DNA of 64,000 nucleotides from Lunularia cruciata (taxonomy: Eukaryota > Streptophyta > Marchantiopsida > Lunulariales > Lunulariaceae): positions 55,781,034 to 55,845,033 of the forward strand of contig OX419762.1 in NCBI GenBank assembly GCA_948567375.1, in the 5' to 3' direction. Made by a program: the position numbers and the translations under genes. The notes under the pieces were generated by a model, which worked only from the letters and a program-made list of their open reading frames with translations, was not told the DNA's origin and ran no database searches. Shown in pieces: positions 19,505-30,700 of this stretch (position 1 is its first letter; each line of letters opens with the position of its first letter).

Positions 19505-22500
19505 CTAATCCGATCCGATGTCTACTTCGTCATTGGCTTTCAAACCCAAACCCGAAGTAATTTTACTTCCTACTACTCTTTTTTCGGGTTTTGTATCTTC
19601 TTCTCCTTCTACCAGATCCAGTAATTCTCTTTCCTGAACTGTATTTCCACTAGTGGGTAATCTATCTAACTCCTTATCTCCCGACCCACTCTTCTCTAAT
19701 GTCTCCAATGGTAACTCCAAAGACATTTTTACTCCTATGTTATCTACTTTGGGTTTTGCTCTAACATCTTTCCAAAGCTTTTCTATGTCTATTTTCACCA
19801 AGTCTAATCTAATTGCAATATTATCTTCTACCTCTAAGATCTTCTTGTCTACACGAGTTTTGAGACTAATCAACAAGGCATTCATATTTGTATCCTTCGC
19901 TTGTCTTTGCCGTGTCTCCTGCACCAACAACTTCAACTCATGCAGCCTCGTCTCTTCAATTCGAATGTTGGCTTCTGTACTTAACATTGCATTCATTTGG
20001 AGTACTATCTCCTTCAATGGCTCCAATCTTGTCTTTCTCTCACGTTCACAATCTGCAAGCCAATCCTCTTGGTACATCGCCAACTCCGCCTTGAACTCAG
20101 CTTTCACTGACTCCTTCTCCTTCTCCTTGTGGGCAACCTTCTCCTCCTGATTACAAAGTAAATCTCATAATCGGGCTTCTTCTCTGTATCGTGCCGCCAA
20201 CTCTTGTTGCTAGAGTTGCTTCTTCTCCTCAACACTCTCCATCACCCTATCAAGCTCCTGATCCTTTGCAGCTACTCTCGCCATAGCATGGATTACTTCT
20301 ACTCTTGAATCAGGAAACTGCTGCTTCAAGATCTCATACTCCGCTACTTGTCTCTCCCTTGCTATGTCACTCTTCTTCACAAGATCCTCTCAATAACTTA
20401 CTTCTCTCTTCAGGTCTTCAATTACCTGACTTCTCACCATTGCCTCCGCTTGCAGCACTTCCTTTTCCTCCTCACCTCGGGTTATACTCTTCTTCAACTC
20501 CAAGTTTTCTTCTTCTAATCTGGTCAATACCTACAATACAATCTTTACCTTCGGACATGTCGACTGCATTTCCTTCTTCTTGTACTCCAACTTTACCCAT
20601 AGAGGACATACCACATCCCACAGGTACTCCACTCCATTGCTCGGGGTTACTTCTTCTTGCGTGGCCACTTCTCTTTGTACTTTGTGTTCATCCACTACTC
20701 GCCTTCTTCACTGCAGTCTTCATATCAGAATTGACGCCTCACTTCCCAAGCTTTCACTTAGCTCTTCTTTTGCCTTACTCAGCCCCGCTTCACACTTTGC
20801 CTAACGTCTTGAGCGAACTCCTTGCTGCAATGCGATCTTCTTCTCTTTGGGCACATTTACTTCATCTTCCAGCTGTGTATTATCTTCGGTTTCAATTTCT
20901 GCTTGCACTTCTTCTTCTTTGTATTCTTCAGCCATTGGCACCGATGTCATTTCTCCCCCTTCATCACTGTTGCTACTCGTATCTCCACTCTGTAGCGTTA
21001 GCTCTGTGAGCCGGCCTGTCTCTCACTCAGGATGAACCTCTGATGGCTATTATGGTAGCGCACCATGGACTAAGAAGGCAAGGAACCCCAACTCCATCAT
21101 ACTCCTCCAAGGCTAACACTCCAAGACTCAAGACATTGCTCACTAGAGAACTCAATGAGAGAGAGATAGTTGCAAATGAAAGGATGGTGAGTACCTCCTC
21201 ACCCCTTGTTTATATACTTGTGAAATAGTTACGTACCAAAGTTACTAATTACCGTAGTAACTCAAGTTACTAGACTAAAAGTCAAGTAAAGTCAAAAAGT
21301 AGAAAGGAATATCCATTCACATGGGCATATTCCCCTTATCTTGACCCAACCACTAAAGCAAGGATTCCTTCACATGGGCTATCCTTGGACTAAAGAAGAA
21401 TCCAAAACAAAAAGGCTTGCGGGCCCAAGAGTTCTCAACTCTTTCCCCAAAGCCAAACACCTATGAATAATACCAAGTCAACACACTAAAATCCAAAATA
21501 GTGGTGCTCATCTTTTCTACTTCCTTTAAAGTAAGGTCCCATCTATCTTAGCTATGCTAACTTTAGCTAACCATGACTAATATAGAACCATCCTTTATCT
21601 CTATATAAATAATATCTCTTAAGTACTTGTAATACCAAGCTAAATATCACAATACCACACACATGCACAAATGGGTGTTACAGCTCAGGCTCCTCCTTGT
21701 GTTCCGAGTCTTCAGTCTTGAGCTCTGCATCTCCCTCTGAGTCTTTGTCCTCCGACTCAATTACTAACATACCTCTAAGATCTTCCTGTCTACACGAGTT
21801 CTGAGACTAATCAACAAGGCATTCATATCTGTATCCTTTGCTTGTCTTTGCCTTGTCTCCTACACCAACAACTTCAACTCGTGCAGCCTCGTCTCTTCAA
21901 TCCGAATGTTGGCTTCTGTACTTAACATTGCATTCATTTGGAGGACTATCTCCTTTAATGGCTCCAATCTTGTCTTTCTCTCATGTTCACGATCTGCGAG
22001 CCAATCCTCTCGGTACATCGCCAACTCCACCTTGAACTCGGCTTTCATCGACTCCTTCTCCTTCTCCTTTTGGACAACCTTCTCCTCCTGATTACAAAGT
22101 AGCTCTCGTAATCGGTCTTCTTCTTTGTATCGTGCCGCCAACTCTCATTGCCAAAGTTGCTTCTCCTTGACATTCTCCATCACCCTATCGAGCTCTTGAT
22201 CCTTTGCAGCTACTCTTGCCATAGCATGGATTACCTCTACTCTTGAATCAACAAATTGTAGCTTCAAAATCTCATACTCTGCTACTTGTCTCTCCCTTGC
22301 TATGTCACTCTTCTTCACAAGATCCTCTCGATAACTGACTTCTCTCTTCAGGTCCTCAATTACCCGACTTCTCACCACTGCCTCCGCTCGTAGCATTTCC
22401 CTTCCTTACCAATAGAGGACATACCACATCCCGTAGGTACTCCGCTCCATCGCTCGGGGTTACTTCTTCTTGCGTGGCCACTTCTCTTCGTGCTTTGAGT

Positions 22501-23896
22501 TCATCCGATACTTGCCCTCTTCTCTGCAGTCTTTGTATCGGAATTGACGCCTCACTTCCCGAGCTTTCACTTACTTCTTCTTTTGCCTTACTTGGCCCCG
22601 CTTCACACTTTGCCTTACGTCTTGAGCAAACTCCTCTCTGCATTGCAATCTTCTTCTCTTTGGGCACAGTTACTTTGTCTTCCAACTGTGTATTATCTTT
22701 GGCTTCAATTTCTGCTTGCACTTCTTCTTCTTTGTATTCTTCAGCTGCTGGAGCCGATGTCATTTCTCCCCCTTCATCGTTATCACTACTCATATCTCCA
22801 CTCTGCAGCGTTAGCTCAGGCTCCTCCTTGTGTTCCGAGTCTTCAGTCTTGAGCTTGGCATCTCCCTCTGAGTCTTCGTCCTCCGACTCAATTACCAACA
22901 TACCTCGCCTCGGGTTGCCTCTCCGTATCTTCCAAGGTTTCTTCATGTCTTCAGCGTCACCTTGCCAACTCTTCTTCTTTGTAGTCGGGGTAATCACTCC
23001 GACCTCCACGTTCTTCCCTGTCTTTGTGTAGTAGTCGTCGGTGCTCTTGATTTGCAAGATGTATTGCTGCTCCTCGACATCGACTTCCTTTCACAAATCA
23101 GGATGGAAGTGCGACACCATCCGAGTCCACTCTGCCAAGTTCAACAAATTGAGCCTGAGGTAGAAATGTGCTGCAAATGGCACGATGTATGCGGAGGCGA
23201 CTTATCCCACAAATTCCACACCATCTGCCTTGTTCTCCTATGGAAACACCTTGCCCAATTGATTGGTTCTCCTACAAATAGCTTGTGAAAGAACACCGCT
23301 TGGTGTTTCATCACATAAGTGGTTCTCTCCGGCTTCAGGATGGCCATCAGTGCACTCACGATTCCTCTCTTCATAGGGTCTTTGTAGCTCTCAACCTTGT
23401 TCCCCTTCTTTGTCCGCTTTGATGAGAAGGCATCTCTCACCTCTTGGGTCTCTTGAGCTATCTCTCCCTTTCCCAAGAACGTGGCCTCCTGCTCCGAGCA
23501 TGCTTCCTTCTCGAGTACGAGTCTCCAATCCGACTCAATCTAGCAAGCTGGATTTCCTCTCTTTCTTTCTTCCTTGGGTCCATCAAGACACTTGCTCTTG
23601 ATGATTTCTGTCATGAAACCTGGAAAGCTCACATTCCAGTTCCATGCCAGAAACGTGATCCGAAGTCGGCTCAAGACTTCGATCCTAGCTATTACATCTA
23701 ACCTCCAAATCGCATGATTTCTCACTTTGAATTCAGAGTTCTTCTTTCCTCCTCCCATCTCTTTTGCCTTCTCACTATCTCCCAATTTCACTCTCGCAAC
23801 TTCGCCCTTATGAGCTAACGCGATTCCAACTTTATTTCCCTTCCCACGATCACCTACAAGACGACTTCTCAACGGTGAAGGAAAATTACTAGACAT
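19505..23896 (-). pseudogene. U3-encoded coiled-coil protein of A2, with internal duplication
   Basis: Reading leftwards from MSSNFPSPL at 23896: N-terminal domain (23896-23060, stop after GNPAC), acidic/basic segment (23057-22400), coiled coil (22396-21780), then the acidic segment again (21765-20560, split by the B LTR), a second coiled coil (20500-19850) and the tail ending ANDEVDIGSD at 19505. The last 200 codons are open (MKAEFKAELAMYQEDWLADC...). The middle has GDMSSDNDEGGEM and SRRKAKCEAGPSKAKEE. The second repeat keeps a stretch around LEEENLELKKSITRGEEEKE that the first lacks. Confidence 0.72.
21005..21682 (-). mobile_element. Solo LTR of family B inside the A2 LTR
   Basis: It reads TGTGAGCCGGCC...GGGTGTTACA on the plus strand. 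GCTC stands on both sides (21001-21004, 21683-21686), and the uninterrupted sister sequence at 22810 reads GTTAGCTCAGGCTCC, which shows a clean insertion. No internal B sequence remains, so the two LTRs recombined. A TATATAA promoter box is visible on the minus strand near 21215. Confidence 0.9.
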
Positions 23897-24002
23897 TTTG
23901 TCGTTGCAAGTTCAATTTTTATAGAGTTGCGCTTCTTTGTCTTTCTTCACTTTGAGTTTCTACCAAGAAATCACACTCCTTCCATGCACTTGTCACTGTC
24001 AA

Positions 24003-24236
24003 TCAACCTTTGCACGTATGGGCTGCCGGTTTTTGAACGGTCCCTTCTTGAATTTCTCGCCCCAACAAAAGGTTGTTAGACTGTCTTTGCCTCGGGTTGA
24101 GCTCCCTCCGATACAAAGACAATTTACTACAGGTTGTATGCTGATAGAGCATTTCTGAGTACTTCGCCTTATGACCCAAAGTCACTTTACTTTGGGTTTC
24201 ATCCCAAAGACTCTTTTCTTTGCCTTCTTTGGCCAT
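24003..24236 (-). CDS. Small U3 frame of subfamily A2
   Basis: It begins MAKEGKEKSLWDETQSKVTL and continues with a RELNPRQRQSN block to the stop. The plus-strand copy at 53443-53676 has the same frame and length with a few changes. It occupies the same place as the 87-codon A1 frame and the two share a faint pattern near their ends. Function unknown; part of it overlaps the ACCCAAAGT inverted repeat, so it may be constrained as DNA or RNA rather than as protein. Confidence 0.4.
   Translation of the reverse strand: MAKEGKEKSLWDETQSKVTLGHKAKYSEMLYQHTTCSKLSLYRRELNPRQRQSNNLLLGREIQEGTVQKPAAHTCKG
24174..24197 (-). promoter_or_regulatory. Conserved 9-bp hairpin in the A2 LTR
   Basis: ACCCAAAGT, 6-nt loop, ACTTTGGGT: a perfect inverted repeat about 115 bp inside the LTR start. 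The same structure is perfect at 53482-53505 and has one mismatch near 1000. It could be a protein-binding site or an RNA hairpin. Confidence 0.45.
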
Positions 24237-24310
24237 ACAGGCGCAATCCGACTTCTCTATACACTTCTTTTTCTTTATTTTGAAAAAAACAAAAAAATGT
24301 GGGCACCACA

Positions 24311-25034
24311 CTTGACTTTGCAATGTGCATCATTTTGGCCATACTACAATATTACATATGGAAGGTGCACATGTAACTCTTAAAAGGTAGATCAATATAT
24401 CAACTGGTGATCTTCTTGTGGTGCACAAAGCAATCTTGCAGTCTTTGCAATTAGTAGCTTGATGACATTCATCAACAACATGCATTCCAATGGAGTCACC
24501 ACTTGCTTGAAGATGCACTATGGCAGAATGTGCAAAAAAAGATATCATACTATGCCTTGAGACAAGCAAACAAGGAGTATGAATTATCACTCTCAATTGA
24601 TATGTCCCTACTAGTACAATTGCATATGTTATCAATCAATAGCCTTGAGTAACTCTTTATTTCTAATTCTTACCTTTTGACATGTATAGACCAATGATAC
24701 ATGCATTTGTCCATCCACTTTGGAAATACCATGTGCACATATTTTGGAATGCATCACAATAAGCAATTCTGCATTACTTATGGATCAATTTGATCAATAG
24801 TGGTGGTTGTATCAACCATCAATAGCTCCAACAATGGCATCAATTCCATCAACATTTGCTAAAGAGCTTGTCATGCTTCAACAACATGATGATGCAATGC
24901 TACCTTTTCAACAAAGGATTTTGCATTTGGACAAGCAATTGAGTGTACACAGATACAAGACCCATTTCAATTTTGTGGTAGGGAAAATCCCTCAACATTC
25001 ACACTACACAATCCATCATTCTTCAAACATGTCA
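24311..25034 (-). repeat. Sequence Q, left copy (inverted to 36530-37346)
   Basis: The complement of this stretch matches 36530-37225 with about 85-90% identity by eye, including GAAATGGGTCTTGTAT, GAAAAGGTAGCATTGCATCAT and TTGGAGCTATTGATGGTTGATAC. It is cut at 24310 by the A2 LTR after CACATTGCAAAGTCAAG; the right copy continues with CATGAAC. I do not recognise the family. There are frames on both strands, none clearly coding. Confidence 0.75.
24330..24635 (-). CDS. Frame of 101 codons in sequence Q, unknown
   Basis: It starts MITYAIVLVGTYQLRVIIHT and has a Cys-containing part (DECHQATNCKDCKIALC). The inverted sister (36895-37272) is open for 125 codons in the same frame. Differences are scattered over all codon positions, so coding is doubtful. 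No known domain. Confidence 0.25.
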   Translation of the reverse strand: MITYAIVLVGTYQLRVIIHTPCLLVSRHSMISFFAHSAIVHLQASGDSIGMHVVDECHQATNCKDCKIALCTTRRSPVDILIYLLRVTCAPSICNIVVWPK

Positions 25035-25612
25035 ATGCATAATACCATTAGCTAGACAAAAATGGGCTTGGTAATATCTCTAGTGATGTTATATATGATG
25101 GTCTAAGTGGATTAGATATAGGTGGCACCTAAAGAGTATTTCTATGCATAGAGCAAAGGCTAAAGACACTTTGAAAACTCTAGAGCCAATATTGGAAGCC
25201 TAAATGAATGAATTAGGCCTCTAAAAATAGGATCTCCTGCACCCTTCTCCCAAATTCTTCTCAAGAAGAAAAGTTTTTTCTTGTTTGTCTTGTTGATATC
25301 TTTCCAATGATGCCTCATCCATAATATTTTAAGCTTCCTATAAGAAGATTTCCCCAAAATTCACTTTGGTCAAAACTTGTTTGACCAACCAAATTAGACA
25401 AGGATTAACATGTCACTAATCCATGCAGCTAATCTAAGGATGGAGCTTGCTGACATATCACTCATCCATGTCTTTAATTCAAGGATTCAGTTCCTTTTTT
25501 GGAGATCCTCTTTGCTTTATAGTAAAAACAAGATCCGCCTTTAGGGCATCGGAGTATTGAGGAATGAAACCTTGAGTTTCTTCTCTCATATTCTCTTGGG
25601 GTTTCTCATGTC
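25035..25612 (-). repeat. Repeat D, copy 1
   Basis: On the minus strand it reads GAGAAACCCCAAGAGAATATG, then GCAAAGAGGATC and CTAGCTAATGGTATTA, collinear with D copies 2 and 3. It is inserted between X and Q of the left arm, which are contiguous in the right arm apart from the B LTR. Unclassified; possibly an LTR or a non-autonomous transposon. Confidence 0.6.
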
Positions 25613-25858
25613 CTCAAAACATTACACAATACCAACAAGGAACATAGTGCAACAAGGCATTGTGGTCAATATCATCCCATTAGACATAATGCTCAAACAT
25701 GTCTAAGTGCATCATCATTGCAAGCCACAACAATCATTGCTCAATTGGCCCAACTTTCAACACCTAGACTTTCAACAAAGACTTGGTTGCACTCCCTACC
25801 CAATTTGTAGATAGAGAACATCCAAGCATGATGGATGACATGATTCCAAGAAACAGCC
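25613..25858 (+). repeat. Sequence X, left copy (inverted to 29996-30265)
   Basis: The complement of 29996-30215 matches this stretch well, with blocks AACAAGGCATTGTGGTCAAT, TTTCAACACCTAGACTTTCA and CCCAATTTGTAGATAGAGAA. No frame of note. Together with Q it forms the arm of an inverted duplication. Confidence 0.75.
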
Positions 25859-26690
25859 TACTATAATCTTCTAAGGATAAGAGACCTTAAGAGAAATACA
25901 AGAGAATAAACAAAAAGCTTCACACTAAATACTCTAATGAACTAAAGGAGCACCTTGTCTTTATTATATAACAAAGAAGATTTTCTCAAAGGAAGCTCCA
26001 CCCTTGGATCGGATACATGGATTAGTGATATGGTAGTGAGCTTAACCCTTAGATTAGTTGCATGAATGGGTGATATGTTGGTTTTGGTCCTATCCGGTTG
26101 GTCAAACAAGCTTTGACCAAGAGGAATCTTTAGGGAATATTTTTGTAGGAATCTCAAAATCACATGGGTGAGGTATTATTGGAAAGCTCTTGATGAGACA
26201 AACAAGGGAGAAATAAAGTCAACCTTTTCTATCCTTAGGGAGAATGTACACGTTTTCAAGGTCTAATTCATCCATTTAGGCCTCCAACATTTTCTCTAAA
26301 ATTGATTATTTTTGGCTCATGTCCTATTTAGTAGAATTAATTTTTTGGTGATACTTCTATCTGATCTACTTAGTCCATTATCTATAACTTCCTTTTGGAT
26401 ATTATTAAGCCAATCTTCATATCTAGATAATATGTCTAACTATTGGTATTATATTTCCAAGTTATTTTTGGCTCTTGCTCTATTAGTAGAAATACTCTTT
26501 TGGTGACACCTCTATATGATCCATCTAGCCTATCATACTTAACATCCTTCCATATGTTACTAAGCCAATTTCCATGTAAAGATAATATGTCTAGCTATTG
26601 GTATTACACCTACTTAGGGGTCACACAAAAGGAAGATGAGGTACACAAATACAAAAGTAAGGTATATGTATCAATTCCACAAAATATAAT
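25859..26690 (+). repeat. Repeat D, copy 2, with a tandem duplication
   Basis: It is collinear with copy 3 from AAGGATAAGAGACC to ACCTACTTAGGGGTCACA (26625). Inside, a unit of about 140-150 bp is present twice (from about 26315 and from about 26466): both start near TTTTTGGCTC, contain a CTATTAGTAGAA-like block, and run to GATAATATGTCTA. The last 60 bp (26611-26670) are an inverted match to 29347-29406. The class is unresolved. Confidence 0.6.
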
Positions 26691-27434
26691 CTATGAAATT
26701 CAATACCTCTCAATATAAAAATTTCATATTAAGCAACCAAGAAAGTAGACAATCATTTTAAATGAATCTTTATTTTGTTATTTGTATCATTGGCAATTCA
26801 TTGGTATTCTAACATTTTAGTTCTTTAAAGAGATTTTTGCATCTTTATTTTCTCCCATGAAAAAAAACCGTCTTGAAATATTAAGTCAAAAATAAATTTC
26901 AAAATGGTAAAGAGTCATCCAAGAAGATAAAATATATGAAATTGTTGAACAACATATATCTCTTTCATATCATGTTTAACATCCATTTAATCTTTAGTAT
27001 TAGAGATAATTTCCACATACAAGTACTCTTATTTTATCTTAAATTATATTATGATATTAAATAATCAGAGAGAAAATTCAAATTCTAAGTTTACATCAAA
27101 CTTGATAAACCTTGTAATGCTTTATGGTTAGCAAGAAGCAACATTTCTTCATAACTTCATTTCTTCAACATTTCTAAGTAACCTCAAACCATAAAGTCAT
27201 GTTCTATTTTTGCCCAGAGCAACTTGTCAAAATTACCTAGAGTAAAAACTAAACATAAATTTTACTATCCGTATGTTTCACACAATTGTCATGGTTACTT
27301 TGTATGAATGTTTGTGACCAACCAAGTGTTAAAATAAAGAATCACTATTGTCAGCCATGATGTGGTATAAAGGTAAAATTTTGTGAAATGATAGCATAAG
27401 ATGGTGACCTAGAGGGCAAGGATGTGGGATCTAT
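26691..27434. other. AT-rich 744 bp without identified content
   Basis: The stretch is strongly A+T-rich with no frame above about 60 codons, no LTR ends and no match elsewhere in the window. It lies between the inverted 60-bp arms of the D copies and may be the internal part of whatever D belongs to. Confidence 0.45.
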
Positions 27435-28115
27435 TGTGGTACACACATTTTTCATTTTGGATGAGTTTTGAAGAAAAAAGTGCCTTGTTGAAACCAAATT
27501 GAAACCAAATGGAGAAGAAATGAGAGGAAATTTGTATTTTGATCAAGCCCAAGGAAGTTGACTTTGTGTCAGATGAAGACGGACTTAGCCAAGATTGAAA
27601 GAGGACATACCCAAAAGAGGAAAGGAAGTTGCAGGTCAGGATTCTTGCGGGGGCTATATCTCAATGTTCACAAGTTTAAATCAAGTGTGCTATATCTTGT
27701 TGGAAGTGTCTCGTTCAGGGCTTTCCGTTGCCACCAAAATTGCAAAGTTTGGAGGTCTTTAGATGAAGTTACGGGTATTTGAAGTTTTGGGAGTAGATGT
27801 ACAAAGTAGTTTAGTGTCTTCGGGTTGGCGTCGGTCTTCGGACTTTGGACTTTGGACTTCAGGTTTACACAACTTTGGGTTAGAAGCTTCTTTGCATCAA
27901 GATGAAGATGACTGTATCTAAGATAGTCGGACCTCAAAGTGCAACAAAGATGACTTTGGGAATCTTGTCGGAGGCATTAGAGAGAGTTAGGATAGAGAAA
28001 GAATAGATAGTTAGGATACCCATGACTTCAATTTCAGTTCTGATTGAAGATGGAACAAGAATTGAAGGAGAAGTAGCAATAGTGAATAAACCCGAAGTGC
28101 AAGATCAGACTGTAA

Positions 28116-28487
28116 GTGTCTTTGGGTCAGTTACATGAGAGATTGTGGGAACCAAGGTTACAAATTGAAGGTGTAGATAGTGTACCCATGCTTTCAATTA
28201 CAATTCTTGATGAAGATATAGTAGAATTAGCAAAGGAATTGATAGTAGCTAGACCCAATGTTACAGAAGTAGGAGTACAAGTGTCATCGGACTTATTATT
28301 TGACACATTAGAGAGGAGTGGGTCAGGAGATAAAGAGTTAGGTAAGTCACTCTTTAGTGCAATTGTAGTTCCTAGTGTAAAAGTAGTGCAGGAATTGGTA
28401 GAATTAGATATACCCAAAGAAGAAGAAGTACTAGGAAGATCATCAGGTTTGGAAGCCAATGATGAAGTAGACATTGAATCGGGGTAA
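28116..28487 (+). CDS. U3 protein tail of subfamily A3, 123 codons open
   Basis: It starts MSLGQLHERLWEPRLQIEGV and ends SSGLEANDEVDIESG, the conserved tail. In between are SITILDEDIVELAKELIV, VGVQVSSDLLFDTLERSGSG and VQELVELDIPKEEEV, all seen in the tails of A1. A related stretch upstream (near 27950-28110) reads LSEALERV and MTSISVLIEDG and is broken by stops. A3 thus carries only this tail, without N-terminal domain or coiled coil. The upstream ATG is arbitrary; the real start may be lost. Confidence 0.5.
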   Translation: MSLGQLHERLWEPRLQIEGVDSVPMLSITILDEDIVELAKELIVARPNVTEVGVQVSSDLLFDTLERSGSGDKELGKSLFSAIVVPSVKVVQELVELDIPKEEEVLGRSSGLEANDEVDIESG

Positions 28488-28607
28488 GTAACAATTTTGA
28501 GATAGGAAGAGGCAGATATGAAGAGATGAATTGTCAATTTGGATCTACAGGTAGGAAAAGATGTTAGGAAGCGGTGCATAGGTAGGAAGAACTGCCATTT
28601 GCTTCTG

Positions 28608-28615
28608 TATTTAAG
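28608..28615 (+). promoter_or_regulatory. Putative TATA box of the A3 LTR
   Basis: TATTTAAG at the same distance from the frame end (about 120 bp) and from the LTR end as in A1. This shows that A3 shares the promoter half with the long LTRs. Confidence 0.5.
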
Positions 28616-29287
28616 GGGAGCATTTGCAGTATTATGTTGTTCAGTATTCAAATTTCTGAAGATAGATAAAGCAAAGTGAGGTTCTTAGTGCTCGTCGCTT
28701 GAGCTTAATTCTGATTGTCAATTCCATGTTTGTGTTTGTGAGTGTGTGTTGAATTCCAAAGTGCAAGTTAGAGTGTCTATGGATGTTGGATTCTACATCC
28801 TTGATCTTCATTTTGTGTGTTAGATCTTGAGTGAAGTGCATCGGAGCAATGCCTTGATAGGTCTGAGAGGAATTGTAGTGTTGGTAGTATTCTGCATTTG
28901 TAAGTGCAGCACAAAGTTGATGTGAAGCAATTTTGATTGAGGAAGTTGTGCCTTCAGTGGAGGAGTGGAACACAATTCTGAGGTGAAATCATTCTTCATA
29001 GTGAAGAGCCATCTTTGGGAGAATCTGAATCATCATAATCAAGAGTTGTTTGAACAAAATTTACTATGTTGTGATTATGTGTGTGTGTATTCGTGACAAG
29101 TTGACAAGATTGTGAGCTTGTTACTCTCTTCTGGGTGTAGTTTCTACATGAGAGATTAAAGAAGCAATCAAGAAGAACTACAAGTTATTGTTTGACTTCA
29201 TATTTGACCAATTCTGAATCATATCTCTACGGGAACAAACTTTACTTACCCGATTACCGCAAAAGTGATATTTGCCAGGTTGTCACA

Positions 29288-29995
29288 GCCATGTCATGGA
29301 TAGAATAGCAACAAGCTATACTACAGTAAAAATTTAGGAATTAACATGTATACCTCACCTCTTTTTTATATAGGTACCTCACTCTCCTTTTGTGTGACCT
29401 CTAATATAGTGTTCCAAGGACAAGAGAAACCCCAAGAGAAACACAACGCTTAATTCCTCAATATTTCAATGCCCCAAAGGAGCATCTTATCTTTATTATA
29501 TAGCAAAGAGGATCCACTCAAAGAAAGATACACCTTTGGATCCAACACATGGATGGATGATATGTCAATGAGCTCCACTATTGGATAAGCTGTATGGATT
29601 GGTGATATGTCCTATTTGGTTGATCAAACAAGTTTGACCAATGAAATCTTTGGGGAATCTTCATGTAGGAAGCTATAATAACATGGGTGAGGTACCCTTA
29701 GAAAGCTCTTGATAAGACAACAAGGGGATAGAAGGCATTATCTTTCCACACATGGAAGGATACCACTCCATTTTACAAGGCCTAATTCATCCATTTAGAC
29801 CTCCAAAATTAGCTTTGAAGTTTTCAAGGTGTTTTTATCTTCTGCCCTATTAGTAGAAGTACTATTTTGGTGACACCTTTATCTTATCTACTTAGATCAT
29901 TATATATAACATCCCTAAAGATCTAACCAAGCCAACTTTTACCTTTAGATAATATGTCTAGCTAATGGTACTACATCTAAGTAGGGTATTTCTTG
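29288..29995 (+). repeat. Repeat D, copy 3, and its flank
   Basis: From TGTGACCTCTAATATAGTG (29393) to ATCTAAGTAGGG (about 29985) it parallels copy 2. The start TGTGACC and the end GGTCACA of copy 2 form a short inverted pair, as in LTRs. The 60 bp before (29347-29406) mirror 26611-26670. Whether D is an LTR or a TIR element is open. Confidence 0.55.
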
Positions 29996-30265
29996 GAAAC
30001 ATGTCATCCATCATGCTTATATGTTCTCTATCTACAAATTGGGCAAGGTGCACAGCCAAGTCTATCTTGAAAGTCTAGGTGTTGAAAGTTGTACCAATTT
30101 AGCAATGGTTTTTATGGCCTACAATGCTAATGCATTTAGACATGTTCAAGCATTGTGTCCAGTGGGATGATATTGACCACAATGCCTTGTTACCCTATGT
30201 TTCCTATTGGCATTTACATGTTTGAGGAAGGATGGATTGCATTATGAGGATGTTGAAGAATGTCA
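29996..30265 (-). repeat. Sequence X, right copy
   Basis: Inverted partner of 25613-25858; its last 50 bp (TTTGAGGAAGGATGGATTGC...) match the start of Q in the left arm near 24980-25030. This shows X and Q were one unit before the B LTR entered at 30266. Confidence 0.72.
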
Positions 30266-30278
30266 TGTAACACTCATT

Positions 30279-30688
30279 TGTAAAAGACCAAGACCAAGGA
30301 GAGAAATAGGAGAATGGAAACTTGCATTGGGACACTTGAATGTGGGAAAACTCCAAATGCTTAGAATGAGCTTCAATTCTTATATTTATAAGGATCATAT
30401 AATGCTCTTGAGAAGTTTCCTTGAGCCGCTTTCTTAGAGTGCAAGCCAAGTTGATTGGGAAGCTTCTTTCTAGGAGTTGCTTACTTGGTGTGCATGCAAA
30501 GTTAGTTGGAAGCTTGTAGAAGCTTGTAGAAGCTTGTAGAAGCTTCCTTCTAGAAGCTACCTACTTGGAGTGCAAGCTAAGCTAGCAAAGAAGCTTCCTA
30601 TATACTTTTGGAATATTCTAGGATAATTTGTCTTATTTGCTACTTTGTTAGCCCTACTAACTTTGTTGCTAAACTCCATATTGTTACA
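30279..30688 (-). repeat. 3' LTR of element C
   Basis: TGTAAAAGACC...ATTGTTACA on the plus strand. It contains the 10-bp unit AGCTTGTAGA in three adjacent copies near 30514-30545, an expansion not present in the 5' LTR. HindIII-like AAGCTT blocks recur through all C LTRs. Confidence 0.88.
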
Positions 30689-30700
30689 TATTCCCCCATT
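30689..30700 (-). promoter_or_regulatory. Polypurine tract of element C
   Basis: AATGGGGGAATA on the minus strand, against the 3' LTR start TGTAACAATATGG. Confidence 0.8.

Larger units (their letters stand above)
18712..24310 (-). repeat. A2 LTR with tandem duplication and nested B LTR
   Basis: The ends are TGTGACAACC on the left and GGGCACCACA on the right, i.e. a full LTR on the minus strand. Without the B LTR (21005-21682) it is 4.9 kb, longer than the other A2 copies because the acidic/coiled-coil part of the U3 frame is present twice. Flanks do not match each other (GAATC, CTTGA): the left flank is A pol, the right flank is sequence Q, so at least one side is a rearrangement junction. 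Confidence 0.87.
27435..29287 (+). mobile_element. Solo LTR of subfamily A3, plus strand
   Basis: TGTGGTACACACATTTTTCA...GCCAGGTTGTCACA, 1.85 kb, the same length and the same start as the A3 LTR at 3764-5664. Flanks are TCTAT and GCCAT, so the target copy has decayed or recombined. There is no primer site or polypurine tract next to it. TATA box at 28608-28615. Confidence 0.87.

Noticed and set aside
20305-21009. 234-codon open frame on the plus strand
   Set aside because: It is antisense to the A2 U3 frame and is Leu/Ser-rich, as expected from the complement of a Glu/Lys-rich coiled coil. It also runs across the border of the B LTR insertion.
24807-25055. 82-codon frame on the plus strand in sequence Q
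   Set aside because: The sister copy is frameshifted in this register and no known domain is visible; not enough to call a gene.
30514-30550. AGCTTGTAGA repeats as a possible telomere-like or satellite array
   Set aside because: Only three units within an LTR; a local slippage expansion.
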